The position numbers and the translations under genes were made by a program. From Paenibacillus_E allorhizoplanae (GTDB taxonomy: Bacteria; Bacillota; Bacilli; Paenibacillales; NBRC-103111), in assembly GCF_927798215.1 (NCBI RefSeq), contig NZ_CAKMMW010000014.1:1-64000 (forward strand): a stretch of DNA of 64,000 nucleotides. The letters are read 5' to 3'. Shown piece after piece: positions 25,429 to 34,168 of this stretch; the first letter of the stretch is position 1, and the number at the start of each line of letters is the position of its first letter. Below the pieces are notes generated by a model that was given only the letters and a program-made list of their open reading frames with translations, made no database searches and was not told the origin of the DNA.

Positions 25429-25578
25429 TTACACGGCTAGCGCATCTCGGTGATCTTCATCTTCCGGAACTTCGGTCAATCCGGCGTAAGATAGCTCTTT
25501 CTCTTGCCATGCTAGAAATCGGAATGGATCAATCCCCAATGCAGATACAATTTCCTGAAGCTCTAACGTCGGTTTCAT
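25429..25578 (-). CDS. Small hypothetical protein (49 aa)
   Basis: Minus-strand ATG at 25578 has GGAGG 6-7 nt upstream and opens 49 codons ending TAA at 25429, followed by a clear terminator. The product (MKPTLELQEIVSALGIDPFR... ending EDEDHRDALAV) is acidic, probably one or two helices, with no membrane segment. SD, frame and terminator together argue for a real gene. I do not recognise the family. Confidence 0.65.
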   Translation of the reverse strand: MKPTLELQEIVSALGIDPFRFLAWQEKELSYAGLTEVPEDEDHRDALAV

Positions 25579-25785
25579 TATTTGCCTCCATTACATGAAT
25601 TAGATTAGAACTGCTATATCTCTCAATCATCAAGTCAATGGTTAAGGTAGAGGGAGATGTTCACTGTTACTTACTATTATTATAGGCCTACTTCTATCAG
25701 GATTGATAGAGGGTTAAATTGTCGAAGCCTGTATCATTCAATTAAGTCTTAGCAAAATTTTAGGTATTTACGTCACTTGCAAAAA

Positions 25786-25829
25786 GGAAAAGCTTGAAAT
25801 TGGCAAATGAAACACCCAATTTCAAGCTT
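25786..25829 (-). terminator. Rho-independent terminator of uvrA
   Basis: Twelve-bp arms AAGCTTGAAATTG/CAATTTCAAGCTT (25790-25829) followed on the minus strand by a T-rich tract (TTTTCCTTTTT). It lies just after the uvrA stop. Confidence 0.82.
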
Positions 25830-25842
25830 AATAGTTCGCTTT

Positions 25843-28725
25843 CTAGCTGACGGATCCTTCTAGGACCGCCATCCGCTTCGCATAGTCCTCTGAACGCACG
25901 CGATCCCGTTCCAGGATCGGCTTCAAATATTGGCCAGTATACGACCCGGCCACCTTCACGACATCCTCTGGCGTACCCGCCGCCACGATCAAGCCCCCTC
26001 GGTTACCACCTTCGGGTCCTAGATCGATGAGATGGTCCGCCGTTTTGATGACATCGAGGTTATGCTCGATGACCAGTACCGTTTCACCGCTCTCCACGAG
26101 GCGGTGAAGGACCTTCAGGAGACGATCGATATCATGGATGTGAAGCCCCGTCGTGGGCTCATCCAGAATATAGATCGTCTTGCCTGTACTACGGCGGTAC
26201 AGCTCCGCCGCGAGCTTCACACGCTGGGCTTCGCCGCCTGACAGCGTGGTTGCTGGCTGGCCGAGGGTCATATAGCCCAGGCCGACATCCAGAAGTGTAT
26301 TCAGCTTACGATGAATGCGCGGCAAGTTCTTAAAGAACTCGCAGCCGTCCTCAATTGTCATCTCTAACACTTCAGAAATGCTCTTGCCCTTGTACTTCAC
26401 TTCCATCGTCTCGCGGTTGTAGCGCTTGCCTTTACAAATTTCGCAAGGCACGTAAACGTCCGGCAAGAAATGCATCTCGATCTTGATGATGCCATCCCCA
26501 CGACAAGCTTCACAACGGCCGCCCTTCACGTTAAAGCTAAAGCGTCCTTTCTTATAACCACGAACCTTCGCTTCGTTCGTATTCGCATATACATCACGGA
26601 TATCATCGAATACACCTGTGTATGTTGCAGGATTGGAGCGCGGTGTGCGTCCAATTGGCGACTGGTCAATATCGATAACTTTATCTATATGCTCTAATCC
26701 GACAATTTCTTTATGTTCGCCAGGTCGAACTTTCGCACCATTCAAATCACGGGATAACGTCTTAAACAAAATTTCGTTAATCAAAGTACTCTTGCCTGAC
26801 CCGGATACTCCGGTCACGCAAGTGAATACCCCTAAAGGCACCTTAGCCGACACGTTTCGCAAGTTATTTTCTTTGGCGCCTTTCACTTCGATCCATTTGC
26901 CATTCGGCTTTCGACGAACCGCAGGAATCGGAATGAACCGTTTGCCGCTCAAATACTGACCTGTTAAGGAATTCTCATCCTGCATCAGCTCTGTTGGTGT
27001 ACCTTGGGCAATAACCTGTCCACCATGAATACCAGCGCCTGGACCAATATCTATGATATAATCGGCCGCCATCATCGTGTCTTCATCATGCTCGACAACG
27101 ATCAACGTGTTGCCCAGATCACGCATATGCTCAAGAGTTTGAATCAATCGCGTGTTATCCCGTTGATGTAGACCGATACTCGGCTCATCGAGGATGTAGA
27201 GGACTCCCATCAGGCTTGAACCGATTTGCGTAGCCAAGCGAATCCGTTGCGCCTCTCCACCTGATAATGTGCCTGCTGCGCGATGCATCGTTAAATAATC
27301 AAGACCAACGTTCACGAGAAAGCCTAGACGAGCTCTAATTTCTTTCAAGATCAAATTCGAAATCGTTAGCTCGCGCTCGTTCAGCTGTAGACCCTTAAAC
27401 CATTCTTCCGCTTCTCCGATGGAAAGGGAAGTTGCGTGCGAGATGTTCTTACCGTTAATCGTTACGGCAAGCGTTTCAGGCTTCAAGCGGTGACCTTTAC
27501 ATTTCGGACAAGGCTTCGTACTCATGTAGGTCTGAATATGCTCGCGAATACCCTCAGAGAAGGTATCTTTGAACCTGCGTTCCAAGTTGCGAATGATGCC
27601 TTCGAATGGAACCAGCGCTTCTTTGGACGCACCCATATCATTCTCATAACGGAAACGGATTTTCTCGCCACCCGTCCCATACAAGATCACTTTCATTTGA
27701 TCGCTGCTTATCTCAGATACAGGTACATTGCGTGGGATCTTGTAGTGTTCACAAACAGCGGCAAGAAACTGCGGATAGTAGTTGGAAGTACTGCCTGCCC
27801 ACGCTTCAAATGCCCCCTCTTCAATCGTCAGCTTCATATCAGGAACAAGCAGATCCGGATCGACGATCATCTGACTGCCTAAGCCATCACAATCTGGACA
27901 AGCACCGAATGGACTATTAAAGGAAAACATTCTCGGCGCAAGCTCTTCGACACTGAATCCACACTCTGGACATGCCAAGTTCTGGCTGAATAGCAGCGCT
28001 TCTTTCTCCATAACATCGACGATGACACGACCATTCGCCAACTTAAGCGCAGTTTCCAAGGAATCTGCCAAACGTGTCTGTACATCATCTTTGACCACGA
28101 TACGGTCAACGACCACATCAATGGTGTGTTTTTTATTTTTGTCGAGCTCAATTTTCTCGGAAAGGTCTACCGTTTCCCCGTTTACACGAACCCGCACAAA
28201 TCCTTGCTTCTGAATATCCACGAATAGCTTCGTGTGCTCACCTTTGCGCCCAGAAATAAGCGGTGCTAGAATTTGAATCTTCGTACGTTCCGGGTACTCC
28301 ATAATCCGGTCTACCATTTGTTCCACGGTTTGCGAAGTAATCTCGATACCATGGGTAGGACAGTGCGGCCGTCCAATACGAGCAAACAACAGCCTCAAAT
28401 AGTCGTATATCTCCGTTACGGTTCCAACCGTTGAACGTGGATTACGGCTTGTGGTCTTTTGGTCAATGGATATGGCTGGTGACAACCCTTCAATGGAATC
28501 GACATCTGGTTTATCCATATTCCCAAGAAATTGACGCGCATAGGCAGACAATGACTCTACATAACGTCGCTGCCCTTCTGCATAAATCGTATCAAAGGCC
28601 AGCGATGATTTCCCCGATCCACTTAAGCCCGTGAGTACGACGAACTTATCACGCGGAATGGTGACATCAATATTTTTAAGATTGTGAGCTCTAGCTCCTT
28701 TAATAACGATCTGATCTCTAGACAC
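25843..28725 (-). CDS. uvrA: Excinuclease ABC subunit A
   Basis: UvrA recognises bulky DNA lesions and loads UvrB in nucleotide excision repair. The 960-residue protein has two ABC ATPase halves: Walker A GLSGSGKSSLAFDT near residue 31 and GVSGSGKSTLINE around 640, each with LSGGEAQR and ILDEP. Zinc modules are visible as CPECG...CPDC (about 257-285) and CEACRGDG...CEICKGKR (about 740-765). GTG at 28725 is the start, with AGAGGAAGGG upstream. It follows uvrB by 41 bp in the usual uvrB-uvrA operon. Confidence 0.97.
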   Translation of the reverse strand: MSRDQIVIKGARAHNLKNIDVTIPRDKFVVLTGLSGSGKSSLAFDTIYAEGQRRYVESLSAYARQFLGNMDKPDVDSIEGLSPAISIDQKTTSRNPRSTVGTVTEIYDYLRLLFARIGRPHCPTHGIEITSQTVEQMVDRIMEYPERTKIQILAPLISGRKGEHTKLFVDIQKQGFVRVRVNGETVDLSEKIELDKNKKHTIDVVVDRIVVKDDVQTRLADSLETALKLANGRVIVDVMEKEALLFSQNLACPECGFSVEELAPRMFSFNSPFGACPDCDGLGSQMIVDPDLLVPDMKLTIEEGAFEAWAGSTSNYYPQFLAAVCEHYKIPRNVPVSEISSDQMKVILYGTGGEKIRFRYENDMGASKEALVPFEGIIRNLERRFKDTFSEGIREHIQTYMSTKPCPKCKGHRLKPETLAVTINGKNISHATSLSIGEAEEWFKGLQLNERELTISNLILKEIRARLGFLVNVGLDYLTMHRAAGTLSGGEAQRIRLATQIGSSLMGVLYILDEPSIGLHQRDNTRLIQTLEHMRDLGNTLIVVEHDEDTMMAADYIIDIGPGAGIHGGQVIAQGTPTELMQDENSLTGQYLSGKRFIPIPAVRRKPNGKWIEVKGAKENNLRNVSAKVPLGVFTCVTGVSGSGKSTLINEILFKTLSRDLNGAKVRPGEHKEIVGLEHIDKVIDIDQSPIGRTPRSNPATYTGVFDDIRDVYANTNEAKVRGYKKGRFSFNVKGGRCEACRGDGIIKIEMHFLPDVYVPCEICKGKRYNRETMEVKYKGKSISEVLEMTIEDGCEFFKNLPRIHRKLNTLLDVGLGYMTLGQPATTLSGGEAQRVKLAAELYRRSTGKTIYILDEPTTGLHIHDIDRLLKVLHRLVESGETVLVIEHNLDVIKTADHLIDLGPEGGNRGGLIVAAGTPEDVVKVAGSYTGQYLKPILERDRVRSEDYAKRMAVLEGSVS

Positions 28726-28766
28726 AGATACCCTTCCTCTCCTATGTGAAACTGAAACCCACTTAC

Positions 28767-30764
28767 TTAGGCGTCAGCTTTCATTTCCATAATCGCGTCA
28801 CGCAGCTGTGCTGCACGTTCGAACTGTAGGTTCTTCGCCGCCTCTTTCATCTCAACTTCTAAGCGCTCAATGAGGGATGCTCGATCTTTCTTCGACATCT
28901 TAGCACCCTTCACATCAGCCAGATAGTCGGATTTCTGTTCGGCAACCTTGGTTGCTTCGATCACATCGCGGATTTTCTTGGCAATCGTCTGTGGTGTGAT
29001 TCCCAATCGCTCATTGTTTGCTTCCTGTAGGGCGCGGCGTCGATTGGTCTCCGAGATCGCTTTCTCCATGGAATCAGTGATCTTATCCCCGTACATGATG
29101 ACTCGGCCATCTGAGTTCCGCGCTGCACGACCGATCGTTTGAATCAACGAACGCTCCGAACGCAGGAAGCCTTCCTTATCCGCATCTAGAATAGCGACCA
29201 GTGAAACCTCTGGCAAATCGAGACCCTCTCTAAGGAGGTTGATCCCGATTAGCACATGGAAAGTCCCCAAGCGCAAGTCCCGCAAAATCTGCATACGTTC
29301 AAACGTCTTAATATCCGAGTGCAAATAACGCACTTTAATTCCAATTTCTTTAAAGTAATCCGTTAAATCCTCCGACATCTTCTTCGTTAAGGTGGTTACA
29401 AGTACGCGCTCATCTTTACGAACACGGTCTTGGATCTCGGCGATCAGATCATCAATTTGACCCTTGGTTGGTCGAACCTCAATAATTGGATCCAATAACC
29501 CTGTGGGCCGAATAATTTGTTGAATCATCGTAGGGCAATGTTCTAGCTCATAAGGTCCTGGCGTTGCTGATATATATAAAATCTGACTGACTTTCTCTTC
29601 GAATTCCTCGAAACGCAGCGGACGGTTATCCAATGCGGAAGGCAGCCTGAAGCCGTGATCGACTAATACATCTTTCCGTGCTTTATCCCCATTAAACATC
29701 GCGCGAATTTGCGGTAACGTTACGTGGGACTCATCCACCATGAATAGCATGTCGTCTGGGAAATAATCCATCAACGTATACGGAGTTGCCCCTCGCTCAC
29801 GGAATGTCAGTGGACCGGAGTAATTCTCGATACCTGAGCAGAAGCCCATCTCTTCCATCATTTCCATGTCGTAGCGTGTACGCTGCTCCAGTCGCTGCGC
29901 TTCTAGAAGCTTACCTTGCTCCCTCAACTCAGCCAAACGCTCCTCGAGCTCTTGACCAATGTTCACGAGCGCGCGCTTCATCGTATCCTCGCCTGTCACG
30001 AAGTGAGATGCCGGGAAAATCGCAATATGATCACGCTGGCCAATAATTTCACCCGTTAGGACATTGATCTCCGTAATCCGCTCAATCTCATCCCCAAACA
30101 GCTCAACACGAACTGCGTGCTCACTGTGTGAAGCTGGGAAAATCTCCACTACATCTCCACGCACACGGAACGTGCCGCGAACAAAGTTCATATCATTGCG
30201 TTGATACTGGATATCCACTAGACGATGCAGGATTTCAGTCCGCGACTTCTCCATCCCTACTCGTAACGATAACAGTAAGTTACCGTACTCTATTGGTGAA
30301 CCCAAGCCGTAAATACACGACACGCTGGCAACAACAATGACGTCACGGCGTTCGAACAAGGAACTTGTCGCCGAGTGACGAAGTTTATCGATTTCTTCAT
30401 TGATGCTGGAATCTTTCTCGATGTAAGTGTCGGAGGAGGCAATGTAGGCTTCGGGCTGGTAGTAGTCATAGTAACTAACGAAGTAGGAAACAGCATTATG
30501 AGGGAAAAACTCTTTGAATTCACTGCACAGTTGTGCGGCTAAGGTTTTATTGTGGGCAATAATCAAGGTTGGTCTGTTTAGTTTCGCTATTACTTGTGCA
30601 GCTGTGAACGTTTTACCTGTTCCGGTTGCACCGAGCAGCGTCTGATGCTTATTGCCGGCTTGTATGCTTTGGACGATCTCCTCAATCGCTTGAGGCTGGT
30701 CCCCCTGCGGAAGAAAATCGGATACAAGCTCAAACTTCTTAGAGCTCATGACAAGTTCACTCAT
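28767..30764 (-). CDS. uvrB: Excinuclease ABC subunit B
   Basis: UvrB is the damage-verifying helicase-like subunit. In 665 residues it shows Walker A GATGTGKT (about 44-51), the damage-probing beta-hairpin YYDYYQPEAYI, DESHV box, the QTIGRAARN helicase motif and the C-terminal UVR domain (IERLEVEMKEAAKNLQFERAAQLRDAI) that contacts UvrC. ATG at 30764 is preceded by GAGGGTGA; a second in-frame ATG five codons later is possible. An imperfect LexA box lies upstream. Confidence 0.97.
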   Translation of the reverse strand: MSELVMSSKKFELVSDFLPQGDQPQAIEEIVQSIQAGNKHQTLLGATGTGKTFTAAQVIAKLNRPTLIIAHNKTLAAQLCSEFKEFFPHNAVSYFVSYYDYYQPEAYIASSDTYIEKDSSINEEIDKLRHSATSSLFERRDVIVVASVSCIYGLGSPIEYGNLLLSLRVGMEKSRTEILHRLVDIQYQRNDMNFVRGTFRVRGDVVEIFPASHSEHAVRVELFGDEIERITEINVLTGEIIGQRDHIAIFPASHFVTGEDTMKRALVNIGQELEERLAELREQGKLLEAQRLEQRTRYDMEMMEEMGFCSGIENYSGPLTFRERGATPYTLMDYFPDDMLFMVDESHVTLPQIRAMFNGDKARKDVLVDHGFRLPSALDNRPLRFEEFEEKVSQILYISATPGPYELEHCPTMIQQIIRPTGLLDPIIEVRPTKGQIDDLIAEIQDRVRKDERVLVTTLTKKMSEDLTDYFKEIGIKVRYLHSDIKTFERMQILRDLRLGTFHVLIGINLLREGLDLPEVSLVAILDADKEGFLRSERSLIQTIGRAARNSDGRVIMYGDKITDSMEKAISETNRRRALQEANNERLGITPQTIAKKIRDVIEATKVAEQKSDYLADVKGAKMSKKDRASLIERLEVEMKEAAKNLQFERAAQLRDAIMEMKADA

Positions 30765-30895
30765 CCATTATCACCCTCATTGTCGAAATAAATCGAACTT
30801 TTATCCTATAAACTTTCCCATTCGACATTCCGATATAGAAGTCTATGGAACTTTTTCTTACATATATGAAGGATTGCAATATCTATCCAACATAA

Positions 30896-30907
30896 GAATG
30901 TTTGTTC
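30896..30907 (-). promoter_or_regulatory. Imperfect LexA (SOS) box upstream of uvrBA
   Basis: GAACAAACATTC on the minus strand matches the Bacillales SOS box core GAACnnnnGTTC with one mismatch. It is about 130 bp upstream of the uvrB ATG, in a region where uvrBA is SOS-controlled in B. subtilis. The matching promoter is not obvious. Confidence 0.4.
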
Positions 30908-31035
30908 TCGTTTTTTCATTATACTATTTTTGAATCATGGATGCAAACAGCTTTATGTGTTTTAGCCTTATACAAGGCGGTTTTCCTGAGTTTTTGGACC
31001 CTATTCTTTTTATGATAATTAGGAGTGGTACAGTC

Positions 31036-31827
31036 ATGGATTTGACAACAGTATTAGGATTACTATTAGGACTTGCAGGTTTAATTGGCGGGTATATGTG
31101 GGATGGCGGTCATGTCAATTCATTGATCATCCCCAGTGCGATGCTCATCGTCTTCGGCGGAACCTTCGGTGCAGTCGCCGTTAGTTTCCCTGGCTCTATT
31201 TTAGCCAAAATCCCTAAAGCACTCGGCATTGCCTTTATGCAAGTCAAACGAGATCCTGCAACAACTATTAATGAAATTGTCGATATGGCCTCTGTCGCTC
31301 GTAGAGAAGGCGTACTTGCCCTAGAGCAGCGCGCCCAGGAGCACGAGAACCCGTTCTTGAAGGACGGATTGCTCATGGTCGTAGACGGAACCGATCCCGA
31401 GCTTACCCGACAAATTCTTGAGCTAGAAATGGACGCCATCGAACATCAAGTTAATAATATGTCGAAGGTATTCGAAGCTGGAGGCGGATATGCACCAACA
31501 ATGGGGATTATCGGTACGGTTATGGGACTTATTCACGTTCTCGGAAATCTAGAAGATCCTTCTTCCCTTGGCCCAGCGATTGCCGTTGCCTTCACAGCTA
31601 CACTCTATGGTGTTATGAGCGCCAACTTAGTTTATTTACCCATCGCTAACAAAATCAAAGTCCGTGGTAAAGAAATGGTCAATGAAATGGAACTCATGTT
31701 AGAAGGCATCCTTGCCTTGCAAGCTGGTGAAAACCCGCAATTAATTAAGAAAAAACTGAACTCCTTCCTCCATGATAAATCGAAAAAAGCCGTAGAGGAG
31801 GATGACGTTAATGGCGAGGCGCGGTAA
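31036..31827 (+). CDS. motA: Flagellar motor stator protein MotA
   Basis: MotA with MotB forms the ion channel that drives the flagellum. The 263-residue protein has four membrane helices (LTTVLGLLLGLAGLIGGYM; LIIPSAMLIVFGGTFG; and the pair in GYAPTMGIIGTVMGLIHVL and AVAFTATLYGVMSANLVYL) and the cytoplasmic loop with SVARREGVLALEQ. PTMGIIGTVMGL is the conserved third helix. ATG at 31036 has AGGAGTGG upstream; the longer frame lacks an SD. motB overlaps its end by 17 nt. Confidence 0.94.
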   Translation: MDLTTVLGLLLGLAGLIGGYMWDGGHVNSLIIPSAMLIVFGGTFGAVAVSFPGSILAKIPKALGIAFMQVKRDPATTINEIVDMASVARREGVLALEQRAQEHENPFLKDGLLMVVDGTDPELTRQILELEMDAIEHQVNNMSKVFEAGGGYAPTMGIIGTVMGLIHVLGNLEDPSSLGPAIAVAFTATLYGVMSANLVYLPIANKIKVRGKEMVNEMELMLEGILALQAGENPQLIKKKLNSFLHDKSKKAVEEDDVNGEAR

Positions 31828-32632
31828 GAAGCAAGAAGAGCATGTTAATCATGAAAGATGGCTCATTACTTACGCTGACTTAATTACGCTGTTGCTCGTA
31901 TTTTTCATTATTATGTATGCGATGAGTAAAGTGGATGTTCAAAAGTATGCCGTTTTGGCGCAAGCCTTAAACCTACAATTCCAAAAAGCTGACTCTGTCT
32001 TAGATAAAAACCATGGTATCAGCGGCTCGATGACCCCTAAGCAAGGGGACGCGGACAGCAAAGATAAGGATTTAACGCATCAGAATCAAGATGATCAGAA
32101 AGAAGAGCATGACAAGACGAAGACGGAAGACAGCGAGAAAGAAAAGCGTGAGAAAGAGCTTCAAGATCTTCTGAAACAAGTACAAGCCTATATTAAGGAT
32201 CAAAATTTAGAAGCGCAGGTGTCCGCCAGTGATACGGAACGCGGTGTGGCGATCACGCTCAATGACTTGTTCTTATTCGATTTGGGAAAAGCTGATCTCA
32301 AGGCGCCATCCTTCCCGATTCTGCAAAAGCTGGCTTCGCTCTTCCCAACCTTGAAGAGTAAGGTTAGTATCGAAGGACATACAGACGATTTGCCCCTTGC
32401 ACCAGGCTCTCCCTATAAGGATAACTGGGGATTATCGTTTGCCCGTTCCCTCTCTGTACTTCGCTATTTCAGCGATACGGCTAATCTGGATGATCACAAA
32501 TTCATTGCCACCGCTTATGCGGATACAATGCCCCAAGTGGCCAATTCAAGCGATGCCAATCGCAGCAAGAATCGCCGCGTGGAGATCATAGTCTTACGGA
32601 ACGATATTGCACCAACGACGCCAGTTCAATAA
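31811..32632 (+). CDS. motB: Flagellar motor stator protein MotB
   Basis: The 273-residue protein has one membrane helix with the essential ion-binding aspartate D23 in YADLITLLLVFF, a Lys/Glu/Asp-rich linker of about 60 residues (the plug and flexible region), and a C-terminal OmpA-like peptidoglycan-binding domain (SIEGHTDDLPL, NWGLSFARSLSVLRYF, NRSKNRRVEI). ATG at 31811 has GAGGAGG 9 nt before it. Whether protons or sodium are used cannot be decided by eye. The linker is longer and more charged than usual. Confidence 0.94.
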   Translation: MARRGKKQEEHVNHERWLITYADLITLLLVFFIIMYAMSKVDVQKYAVLAQALNLQFQKADSVLDKNHGISGSMTPKQGDADSKDKDLTHQNQDDQKEEHDKTKTEDSEKEKREKELQDLLKQVQAYIKDQNLEAQVSASDTERGVAITLNDLFLFDLGKADLKAPSFPILQKLASLFPTLKSKVSIEGHTDDLPLAPGSPYKDNWGLSFARSLSVLRYFSDTANLDDHKFIATAYADTMPQVANSSDANRSKNRRVEIIVLRNDIAPTTPVQ

Positions 32633-32652
32633 GTTCGTCTGGACGAATAGAA

Positions 32653-32682
32653 GCCCTATTTCCACGCTTGTGGAGGTAGGGC
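32653..32682 (+). terminator. Terminator-like hairpin after motB
   Basis: GCCCTA..CCAC pairs with GTGG..TAGGGC around GCTT. The T-tract that follows is weak (ATTGTTGTGTT). Confidence 0.6.
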
Positions 32683-32713
32683 ATTGTTGTGTTACACGCC
32701 GACTATTCATACA

Positions 32714-32764
32714 AAAAAAGAGCCATCCTCACCCGTAGTTTTCACTACACTGAGGACGACTCTT
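32714..32764 (-). terminator. Rho-independent terminator of the minJ-like gene
   Basis: Stem AAGAG..TCCTCA..GTAGT pairing with ACTAC..TGAGGA..CTCTT; the minus strand ends in a run of seven T. Confidence 0.82.
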
Positions 32765-32765
32765 C

Positions 32766-34049
32766 TCATAATGACTTCGTTGTGTCATTCGGCAATAAGC
32801 CCGTTAATTTGCTTCGCAGATAACTAAACAAGTGCATCGGACGCTGCTCCAAGAAATACAGCACATCCTGATCCGGTGCCAGTAGAATGCCGAGTTGATG
32901 ATGATCACCGGCAAAAATCCCCCGCTTCAGGAAGCGAACCTCTCCTTGATCATTCAAGACTTCCAGTCGGCAGAAAGCGGAGTTGAGCCCCATGGCTGCA
33001 TGCAGATCCGTCTTTGTCTTAATTTTGTATCCATTGACTTTGTGGATGATCTCCCCGACGCTGATTCCTAACTGCTGAGCTGGACTGTTCGGAACAACGG
33101 ATAGCACCATAAGCCCGCGCTCTGAGTGGATGTAGAAAGGCGTCTGCTTCGCTTCTACCCATTGGTTGTAGAGCAGCAGTCCTTCATGAAGGGCTATGCT
33201 AAGGATCGCGACAAGCAGCACCAGTGGCGTCCAGTAGTGGGCAGCAACGGCTGTGCCTAGCAGAACGAGCCCGTACAGATAGAGCAGCTTAGCGCTAAAG
33301 CGTGCCTGTCTCTTCGGGAGCTTCGAAATCGTCAGCTCCGTGAAGCCAATCATCGCTGGGAATGCCAGCATCGTCCAACCAGCGCTTAAATTAGAGGCAA
33401 ACAACGTTTGCCACGGCAAGCCCAGTTCACTACCTCCAGCCATCGGCACTAGGAGAAACAGAGGGACTGGCCAGAAGCCTTGCAGCTGCTGCGCGCCAAT
33501 CATTTGCCCGCGCTTCCCTTCCAGGAACAGAGGAGTCGCCATTCGCGCACCTTGGAAACCAACGAGCACTCCCTCCAAGAGATGAAGCACGCCTACGATG
33601 ACCAGCAGCGATGGGATATCTGCACTTGCAATGGTCTCGAGAAACGTGTAAGACTCACGTAGACTGTCTGCATTAGGAAACCAAGAGAAGATCACTTGGG
33701 CAATTCCTAGAATCCCTACTGCATAAGCTAAGCATAGGAATCGGATGCGGAATATCATCAGTACGACGGTGATAATCCAGAGCACGATCACGACATTCAG
33801 TTGTATGTTTACTCCGACGAAAAGGAGTAGAACGGAGGCTCCTAGCCCGCCTAACCAGCCCCACAGCACCACACGCCACGTTTCATTCAACAACGAATGA
33901 AGCCGCGTGTGAAACAGCTTGCGTTCTAATTGGATTTGCTTCCTGTAATGTAACACGATAAAAACAATGCCTATATAGTAGAAAGGATTCGTAAACAACT
34001 GCCCCACAGCCAGCAGCATTCTGTCCAATAATTGAAACCACACATCCAT
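32766..34049 (-). CDS. minJ: MinJ-like polytopic PDZ protein
   Basis: The 427-residue protein has about eight N-terminal membrane helices, then a PDZ domain (about 325-400: LMVLSVVPNSPAQQLGISVGEIIHKVNGYKI in pieces) and a short C-terminal tail. In B. subtilis, MinJ, a topological determinant that recruits MinD to DivIVA at poles and septa, has this architecture and lies by ctpB and ftsEX, as here. The pairwise similarity is not verified, so the symbol is tentative; other polytopic PDZ proteins are possible. AAGGAG is 11 nt before the ATG. Confidence 0.7.
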   Translation of the reverse strand: MDVWFQLLDRMLLAVGQLFTNPFYYIGIVFIVLHYRKQIQLERKLFHTRLHSLLNETWRVVLWGWLGGLGASVLLLFVGVNIQLNVVIVLWIITVVLMIFRIRFLCLAYAVGILGIAQVIFSWFPNADSLRESYTFLETIASADIPSLLVIVGVLHLLEGVLVGFQGARMATPLFLEGKRGQMIGAQQLQGFWPVPLFLLVPMAGGSELGLPWQTLFASNLSAGWTMLAFPAMIGFTELTISKLPKRQARFSAKLLYLYGLVLLGTAVAAHYWTPLVLLVAILSIALHEGLLLYNQWVEAKQTPFYIHSERGLMVLSVVPNSPAQQLGISVGEIIHKVNGYKIKTKTDLHAAMGLNSAFCRLEVLNDQGEVRFLKRGIFAGDHHQLGILLAPDQDVLYFLEQRPMHLFSYLRSKLTGLLPNDTTKSL

Positions 34050-34072
34050 ACGAATCTAGGCTCCTTGAAAAA

Positions 34073-34104
34073 GAAATAGGAAGGCTGCCTAAGCAACCTT
34101 CCTA
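34073..34104 (-). terminator. Rho-independent terminator of ctpB
   Basis: TAGGAAGG..TGC pairs with GCA..CCTTCCTA (34077-34104); the minus strand continues ATTTCTTTTT. It partly overlaps the leader of the minJ-like gene. Confidence 0.7.
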
Positions 34105-34168
34105 CTCTATTTCGACTGTGAAAGCTTATTTCCTGCCGCTCCGCACAATTTCCATTAACTAACGGTTA

